In this document: positions 57,437 through 64,000 of the stretch, one piece after another
Layout: each line of letters starts with the position of its first letter
How positions within the stretch are numbered: the stretch's first letter is position 1
Source: Jaminaea rosea
Taxonomy: Eukaryota > Basidiomycota > Exobasidiomycetes > Microstromatales
Length of the DNA: 64,000 nucleotides
Assembly: GCF_003144245.1 (NCBI RefSeq)
Contig: NW_020289987.1
Coordinates: forward strand, 310,001 to 374,000
Direction of reading: 5' to 3'
The notes under the pieces: model-generated
What the model was told of the DNA's origin: nothing
The model's input: the letters and a program-made list of their open reading frames with translations, nothing else
Databases searched by the model: none
Position numbers and translations under genes: made by a program

Positions 57437-59453
57437 CAAGGGCACGGACGCGTCAGCGTTTCATGCCGCTCACCAGCACTACCGCCAACAGCCGCCTCCA
57501 CGTCACCTATATTCAGCGTTCCCTCATTACGCGACCGCGATCGACTATCAAGCGACCCATCATACCTCTTCTCGCGATTTCCTGTCAATTTGAAACCAAT
57601 TACGCCTCCCTAATCATCGTTGTCTTCCTCTTGGCGTCGAGCACACCATTCATCTACGTCGCGAGCGATGGTACACACGTGCGCGAATGTATTCACCGCC
57701 CGCTCGCTGCAGCGCTGCGAGGCTTGCGAGACTGTGTTGCCAGAAAGCCTATTAAAAAATGCGAGGCTTGCGGGACCGTCGGCGCTTGGCGTAGACCGCC
57801 GGCGCTGTCTGAACGAGGCGATACACGGAGAGGAGCCGGGAGAACACCGAGGAGCAAGTAGCGGCGAGCAGTGACGATAACGATGATCGATGCATCCCAA
57901 CGTCTTGTTCGTCAGACGGCTTTGAGCTTCGTATTCAGCGCATCTAGTACGAGGCATCAAGCGAAGAACCCACGACGCTCAATGATGGGAAAGGGAGGGC
58001 GCCAAATAGCCCTCGCTGGCGATGCCGTCCATGCCACCCTCCTCTGCTCCGCTGCCCGTGCTGTGCGCAGCCGCCGGCTCATCGGCGGACCAACGCTTCG
58101 AGGCAGGCGGCGTAACCACCCACTTGCAAATTGACTCTCTCGATCGAAGAAGCACCTCGTACGAAGCGACGTCGTCTTGGCATGACTCAAAATGGGAGTC
58201 GAGCACTAGTTTACCAGTGACGATGTCGTGACTGACTCAAGCTCACGAGAAAGGCGAAGGGAAGGAGGAAAGAGAGGCTCATCTTGTGCCTGCAGCGTGG
58301 CGGCTCCTCGTTGTCCACCGTCGGCTTCTCTCTCGCCGCCCCTAATCGCGTCGCTCCAGGGTGAGAAGACGCTTCCCTTCTGGGCCGAGTCAGGGTGTTG
58401 ACGGTGACCCTGATTCATCATAAAGCATGAAGGCTCCTCGCAGGTAGGTTGGCTCCTCGCTGCTGACAGGCCATTCGTCGGGCTAAGACTTTGCGCCAAG
58501 TGAAAGCCAGAGAAAGGGAGACGACGACGGAGCTGCTCAGGGCAGCCGCGGTAGCCTGCGATGACGAGATTAGCATCATCGCCGTAACAGGACACACAGA
58601 GACGCACCACGCATGGTAAGCGCCTCGTCGACAAGCAAAGCCTAGTCCGGCCCTGAGCTCCCGTAGCTACTCCTCCGTCGCCTGTCGCAGCGTCTCTGTG
58701 TGCTGCCGTCGCCCTCGCCCTCGTCTTCGCCCTCGTCTCTGCTTCCTCTCGCCTGATTCGCCCATCTCTCTTTTCGCGGCTGCGCCAAGCTTTTTTCCCT
58801 CGTTCAACGTCCGCGTCGCACGTCGTCGACGACTGCCTCCGCCTCCGCCTGATCTGCCTGCCGCTTCTTGCCCTGTTTCATCGCCTCAACTGCTCCTCCC
58901 GCTCTCCGCCCGGCTGTTTGCCGCCCGCCGCCTGTCTTCGACACACACACCCTCGACGCCCCCTTCTGTCCCGAGTCAGCTTCAGCAGTCGCAAAGTCGC
59001 AGAGAAGATCGATCATCGGGCACTTCGTCTGTGCGATATCGAGCGCTAACTTGAGGTCAAGGCCACAACCGGCGGTGCCAGTCAACGAGGCGGCGGCGGC
59101 GTCGCTGCTCCCACTTCCCGGAGTGTCTCGTCTCGAGGGAGCCAAGACAAAGCCAGCTGCTGCCAGTCTCGTCTGCCATCCAGCTGCCCCTTCCTATCCT
59201 CACCACCATCACCATCCTCCATCCTCAACACTCGTCGTTGTCATTATCGTCACCACCATCGACACACATTCCTGCGGCCTTGCTCCCTTTGACGACAGTC
59301 GTTGCTAAGCGCCGCAACTGGCCGCATCCGCCTTCCATCGTTCCTTCCGCCGCCTCCAAGGCAGCCGCCGACGTTGCCGCCGGCCCACGCTCAGTCGATT
59401 CCTTTGGCGGCAAATTCACCCTTCATCCTTCGACTACTTTGCCATCTTTGTGA
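57437..59453. other. 2-kb gene-free region upstream of the Zn2Cys6 gene
   Basis: Only short, unconvincing open frames occur on either strand; one of 142 codons lies at 58634-58206 on the minus strand. From about 58690 the plus strand becomes strongly C/T-rich (CCGTCGCCCTCGCCCTCG, CCTCCGCCTCCGCCTG). This looks like a long pyrimidine-rich promoter and leader for the gene starting at 59454. A CACCACCATCACCATCC run lies at 59210. No structured RNA was recognised. Confidence 0.5.
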
Positions 59454-62051
59454 ATGACAAATCATCTGTACGGCACTGCCTCTCATTCGATGTCAGCTGC
59501 TCCACGCTACCAGCAATCACCAGCGGCCCCAGCCTCGTCCTCGTCATCATCCTCGTCATCGGCGTACCCGCCTTACTCGCGTCCGACTCTCGGCGCTCCA
59601 CGACAGAATGGACCTCATCGCTCGTCATGGCCTCCCTTTCTTCCGCCAATCGACGTAGCCGGACCATCCAGCAAGCAGCAGCAGCCACAGCAGCAAGGCT
59701 ATCCAGGCCAGCCTCAGAGCTATCCTCACCACCATCAGTATGGAGGGCACCACCCGCATTCACTCTCCGTGTCCACGTCCCACTCTGCTACGAGCCCCGT
59801 CTCGCCAAGCAGCCACTCGGATCCCTCTCCCGTAGAGGACAGCCGACAGGGAGGACAAGATCAAAAGAGTAGTGACGGTAGTGGTAGTGCTTTCGGTCAG
59901 ACAGTCGGCGAGACGGGCATGGTAGCCTCCCTCACTGGTACCGGTCGCAAGCGAAAGCGTCTACAAAGGGTGAGTAATGGTGCTAATCGATCAAATTCTC
60001 AAATTGCAGTTGCATTGAGCTGACATCGGTAACCCCCATCCCGTTGCCAACAGGCCTGTGTACCCTGCCACAAAGCCAAGCGACGCTGCGACGGCGGTCT
60101 GCCCTGCAGCAACTGCGACTTCAGCGGACGAGGTTGCTCCTACTCTGACAGTCACGGCAATGCCGTCCAGCCCACGGCACGAGCCAAGCCTCCCGCGAGC
60201 AAAGACGAGTCGGCCCACTCCTCGACTGGTATCAATGACTACCGCCAGAGCTCAGCCGCAGCGCATACTGCGGGCCCGGCTTCCAACCTCAGCTCCGCGT
60301 CCACCGAGAACTTCGACGCCTTTCGCACCTTGAACGGCATCGCCCCTTTTAACGCCTTGATTCCGCTCGCATACACGCATGGAACGACCCAGCCCAGCGT
60401 CTTCATCACACACTGCGCAAACGCCATGGTCTCGCCGCACAACCACGCCGCCGTGGCAGCCGCCCGCCGTCTCATGCTCGACGAGGATCAAGCCGCCTTT
60501 TCCATCCTGGACCGCCCCTCAGCAGACAGCGTCCTCGCCCTGGTCCTTCTCGCCCTCTGTGAGGCCCGCAGCGGCAAGTTGACTCGCGCCGTGGCCCACA
60601 CGGCAGTCATGTGCCGCATGATGCAGCAGCTCAACCTGCCAGACGTCTCCGTGTCCACCGAGCCTTTCCATGCCGGCGAGCTCTGCCGCTTGGTAGCTGT
60701 GGCTTACACGGTGGACATCGTTCTATCGTCACTGGCCGGGCAGAGCTTTGCCGTCTCCCACACGGACTTGGAAGTTGCCGCAATGCGCATTTCGCAGATC
60801 GGCACGCAGGATCCGGATACTGCCCCCTACGCGGCCCTGCTTCGCTCGAGCATCGTTTTCGCGCAGGCGGTCGAGCATCAGCGCAAGCTGGCACACAGAA
60901 TTGGTACCAACAACACGGGTAGCACCAGCTCTTTCGCCGACTCACATGGGAGTGCCGCGTGCCACCACGCTCTCAGCGCCTGGGCGGACAGCTTGCCTTC
61001 CCACCTTGCATTTGAGGACGGGAATCTCTCCCGCGCGTCTCGTGCGGCTCGCAGCAGCGGAGGTGTAGGATCAATTTCAGCCGTGGGCCGCGACGGAGCT
61101 TCGTCATGGGCGTGGGCGTGGTCGCTCATGCACTGCTTCGCCGAGATGGCTGTATGCGTCCTCGATGGGGGAGGGAGGCAGAGCGCAACAGCTGCGAGCA
61201 ACCTCTCTGTCCTATGCCTCGATACGGTCAATCTGGAGTCTCAGCCGAGCGCCATTCTGGCACTCTTGCCCCTCACGTTCGCGCATGCCATCGTGGCTAA
61301 GAGCGGGGCAGGAGGAGCCACAGCAGGCTCGTCCAGCGCGAGTACGACAGCTGCGGCCGTTGGGCCGGTCTTCACATCGCTGCAGAAGACGTTCGACTTC
61401 GAAGAGTGGCAGCTGCGTCGAACCAGGGCTTTCCTTGGTATCTCAGCTCCGAGCCACAGCGTCTCTACTCCAGGACTCAACGCGGGCCACTCGAGCGTCA
61501 CCTCCTCTTACGCCACCAACAGCAACAGTAATGCCTATGCTTCTCCGGCGCACCACTATCCGCACTACTCGTCTCGCTCCCCATCGATGGGATACACCAA
61601 TAGTAGCCTGTCGAACGGACACGGGCACGGGCACGGGCATAGCCTCGCCCCGCCGCCTCCTCCAGGTGGACCGCTAAGCTCAAGCGCATCCCTCTCCTCG
61701 CTCCCGTCTCTCCGTGCCCGTGGCATTAGTGACCCGAGGCCACGCCCTCCGTCCGTGTCACCACCGCATCGCAGCAGCCAGCTCCTCGCACCGCTCAGCG
61801 AGGATGGCAGCGCCAGCAACGGATCGAAGGTGAGCGGTGCGCCCGTCTCGCCCTACAACGGTACCAGGCCCTCACTGGCGCCCATGGCGTCGCCAGGAAG
61901 CAACGGTGGAGCTGGAACGGGGACAGGTCCTACTTCGCCTCACTCTTTTGCTGCGGCTAGACGTCTCCCTGGGTTGGCTAGTAGCGCGAACGGGAATGGG
62001 ACGAGGTTGCCCTCAATCAACGGTGTGGGGAGCGCAAAGGGCGACGAGTAG
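59454..62051 (+). CDS. Zn2Cys6 fungal transcription factor
   Basis: I predict 837 residues from exons 59454-59969 and 60054-62051 (phase 0 intron GTGAGT...CAACAG). Splicing joins the basic GRKRKRLQR to ACVPCHKAKRRCDGG, completing the zinc cluster with Cys174, 177, 184, 190, 193 and 200 (CX2CX6CX5CX2CX6C). A Ser/Pro/Gln/His-rich N-terminus precedes it. The middle-homology region includes FNALIPLAYTH, HNHAAVAAARRLMLDEDQAA, VLALVLLALCEARSGKLTRA, CRMMQQLNLPDVS and FHAGELCRLVAVAYTVDIVL, typical of the fungal_trans domain. The C-terminal 250 residues are Ser/Gly-rich with an HGHGHGHGH run. It probably binds CGG-type elements; targets are unknown. The start at 59454 (MTNHLYG) is the first ATG; MSAAPRYQQ at 59490 is an alternative. 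Confidence 0.92.
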
Positions 62052-63366
62052 AAACCCTTCCCACCCCATGACCGTCTCAAGTTTCTACGACCATCAATCT
62101 TCTAGCACTCTGCTTCGGTTCCCTTTCCATTTGTAAATTTTCTGAACTCTTCGCATCTACCATATCCAACGAGACAAATAGCTTGCTTGCACGAAATTGG
62201 GCTATGGACTGACTGTGTGACAAGGGCCGCCGACGTTGGGACCGCTGCCTGGCCTTCGATCTTCTCGATGCCTTGTAGTTTCTCGCGGGCCTGCACCAGC
62301 AGCTCACTTGGGAGCCATTCAACTTGATTTGTTCGATTCAGCCACCATACCGGGCTTAGAGTAATACTGTCTCGCTGGACCCTGAAGCACGAACTCCCCG
62401 CCAGTCACAGTGAGTGGCGTGGCTTGGCGTAGCGAGATGGTCGCGATCGCCGTTCTTTAGCTAGCGTGCCAATATCGGCGGTCGCTTCTTGGGTGCTGAT
62501 TCAGCTCTCGGCGCTACGAGGACCAAAGCTCTATCTGCCCATGGGGCTCCTCTCCCTGGTAGGAGGACCATGTGGCAGCTCTATTCAAGGGTCCACGCTT
62601 ACTATTGCATCGACCGATGGACCTGACCTGACGGAGGCGATCGCCCGAGACAGTGAGCTGGGAGTGGCGGGGCGTGCGAGGATGCCTTGCTCCATCTATT
62701 CCTCACTCTCCCACGAGGCTGGTGGCTCGGCCATTGACTGAGCATCATTGCGGCCGAGGTAGCGGCCAGTCGCAGAGTCATCTCTCGCTTTCATTCGAGC
62801 CCGAGGCTTTCACGTCGGAGCGAAGAGCGTTGTGCGTCATCGAGCGAATGCAGAGATGCAGCCGTGTCGCGCGGCCTCGGCAGGAGAGGACTCTTGAATC
62901 GTGCGGGATCGATGCTTGCCAATCGCGGGCTCCACTGCCTAGCCTAGCGCGAGACACGGCCTTCGACGATCGAAGAGAGAGCAAAAGTCTGAGAGCAGTG
63001 CCACTGCAGAGGGCGGGGTACGCCGTGCGTCGTACGTTCGCGGGGCGTCCGTCGCCGTCGCCGTCGCCGTCGCCGCTTGCCACTCGCATGATGAGTAGAC
63101 GGAGGATGGGGGTGCGATGCGATGTCATGTCGATGACTGCACTGGTGGGCGGAGGTTTGAAAATCGACGCTTTCAACTGGCTTATGCAAAGCAAGGGGAT
63201 GCGGGGGCCAGACAATGATATGAAGTCGTGGGTGACATTTATCTCTTCTTTCTCTTCCTTACCATCGCCACTGCGTAGTCACAACTCAATACCCCTGGAA
63301 GACCTCAATTTTTCGCAAGCAAGCGCACATTCAAATCACATCCATCGCAGCGCGCACGCCGCCACT
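62052..63366. other. intergenic, no gene seen
   Basis: About 1.3 kb contains short open frames only. A (GTCGCC)4 run lies at 63051-63075. The last 130 nt before 63367 have an A/C-rich leader (CACAACTCAATACCCC, CATTCAAATCACATCC) fitting the promoter of the right-edge gene. Confidence 0.5.
63051..63075. repeat. GTCGCC hexanucleotide repeat
   Basis: About four perfect copies lie in the intergenic region upstream of the right-edge gene. Confidence 0.8.
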
Positions 63367-64000
63367 ATGACATCCAAGGCCGACATCCCCAAGGAGGCAG
63401 GTCGCCCACCTCTCAACGTCCGCCCTTCAATGGAAGGTCAACGTCGTGACTCAGGCTCACAAATGCCCACTCTTCCCCCCGACAATGCCTGCGACGAGCC
63501 CGCTCCCGAGGCACCGGGAGGAGCAGGTAAGGGCGCCATCGCCACGGACCCTGCCACCGGCAAGGGCTTCGACAAGGTGTACGGTGTCCGCCCCAAGACC
63601 ACTTGGCATTTGAAGCCTTCGATGGAGAAGAATCTGTGGGAGTACATTTGCTCGCTCGACATCGGTCCGGACACGGCCTATCAGCGTCGCGATGACAACA
63701 GCGAGCTGAGGGGCCCTCCGCCTATCAGGCCGATGTGGGAGGAGAACCTCTTCATCATCTCGACCGGCTCGATTCCCCTCCTGCTCCACACTGCATGGAA
63801 CTTCCTCCTCCCAGGTGAGTGCGCTGAGCAGTATTGCGAGGTACCTTCCTTCCATCAAAAGGCTAATCATCTTTCGTCTCTCTTCTCCGCGCACAGAGCA
63901 CCCCATGCACTGGGCTCCCGCTTGGGTCATGTACCACCTCAGCTTCATCGTCTTCGCCAAGGTGATGATCCGTCGCCTCCACTACTTCATGGCCGAGTAC
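63367..64000 (+). CDS. probable fatty-acid/sterol hydroxylase superfamily protein, amino-terminal part
   Basis: The 5' portion only is visible: exons 63367-63814 and 63897-64000, running off the right edge (184 residues seen). The first 80 residues are polar. Next come KTTWHLKPSMEKNLWEYICS and PPIRPMWEENLFIISTGSIP, then a hydrophobic stretch LLLHTAWNFLLP. The splice gives EHPMHWAPAWVMYHLSFIVF, followed by RRLHYFMAEY. Membrane segments alternating with His/Trp/Tyr-rich loops recall fungal fatty-acid hydroxylase/sterol-desaturase relatives. However, the diagnostic His-box motifs would lie beyond the window, so the call rests on general resemblance. Confidence 0.5.
   Translation, partial: MTSKADIPKEAGRPPLNVRPSMEGQRRDSGSQMPTLPPDNACDEPAPEAPGGAGKGAIATDPATGKGFDKVYGVRPKTTWHLKPSMEKNLWEYICSLDIGPDTAYQRRDDNSELRGPPPIRPMWEENLFIISTGSIPLLLHTAWNFLLPGECAEQYCEVPSFHQKANHLSSLFSAHRAPHALGSRLGHVPPQLHRLRQGDDPSPPLLHGRV

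Overview
The window is nuclear DNA from a basidiomycete fungus. Genes are dense and lie on both strands. Introns are short GT-AG introns of about 35-140 nt, and the sequence looks GC-rich by eye. Proteins show the low-complexity Ser/Ala/Gln tails common in smut-type fungi. An exon-junction-complex Y14 protein, a NEDD8 E1, a Rio1 kinase, Nse1 and a fused Nup98-Nup96 gene argue for a filamentous-lineage fungus rather than a Saccharomyces-type yeast. Ustilaginomycotina is my best guess, but species cannot be fixed from the sequence alone.

Layout, left to right: VPS13 (cut by the left edge); two tandem paralogous small secreted double-psi beta-barrel proteins; an MMTAG2-domain protein; the exosome cofactor MPP6; a conserved-looking protein I could not name; a BEM46-type hydrolase; exosome subunit RRP4; AAA+ ATPase RVB2; Y14/RBM8A; ubiquitin-RPS31 with a striking CACGTG array upstream; a gene-poor stretch (15.9-18.7 kb) with protein-like pieces that do not join; PGK1; an orphan 450-residue gene; the NUP98-96 polyprotein gene; RIO1; UBA3; a subtilisin-like protease; a very large arrestin-like protein; PNKP (DNA-end repair); a very large DYRK/Pom1-type kinase; an amino-acid transporter; NSE1 (SMC5/6 complex); a Zn2Cys6 transcription factor; and the start of a probable fatty-acid/sterol hydroxylase-family gene running off the right edge.

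These are mostly housekeeping genes and not a dedicated cluster. Two loose themes stand out: nuclear RNA handling (MPP6, RRP4, Y14, Nup98-96, and the RVB2 chaperone ATPase) and DNA or chromosome maintenance (PNKP, NSE1, RVB2). Many neighbours are divergent pairs with short shared promoters (BEM46/RRP4, RVB2/Y14, NUP98-96/RIO1, kinase/transporter) or tail-to-tail pairs (MMTAG2/MPP6, RRP4/RVB2, RIO1/UBA3).

I reconstructed exon structures by hand from GT-AG signals, reading phase and remembered family alignments. Exon positions are given where phases close exactly. No rRNA, tRNA, CRISPR array or clear transposable element was recognised.
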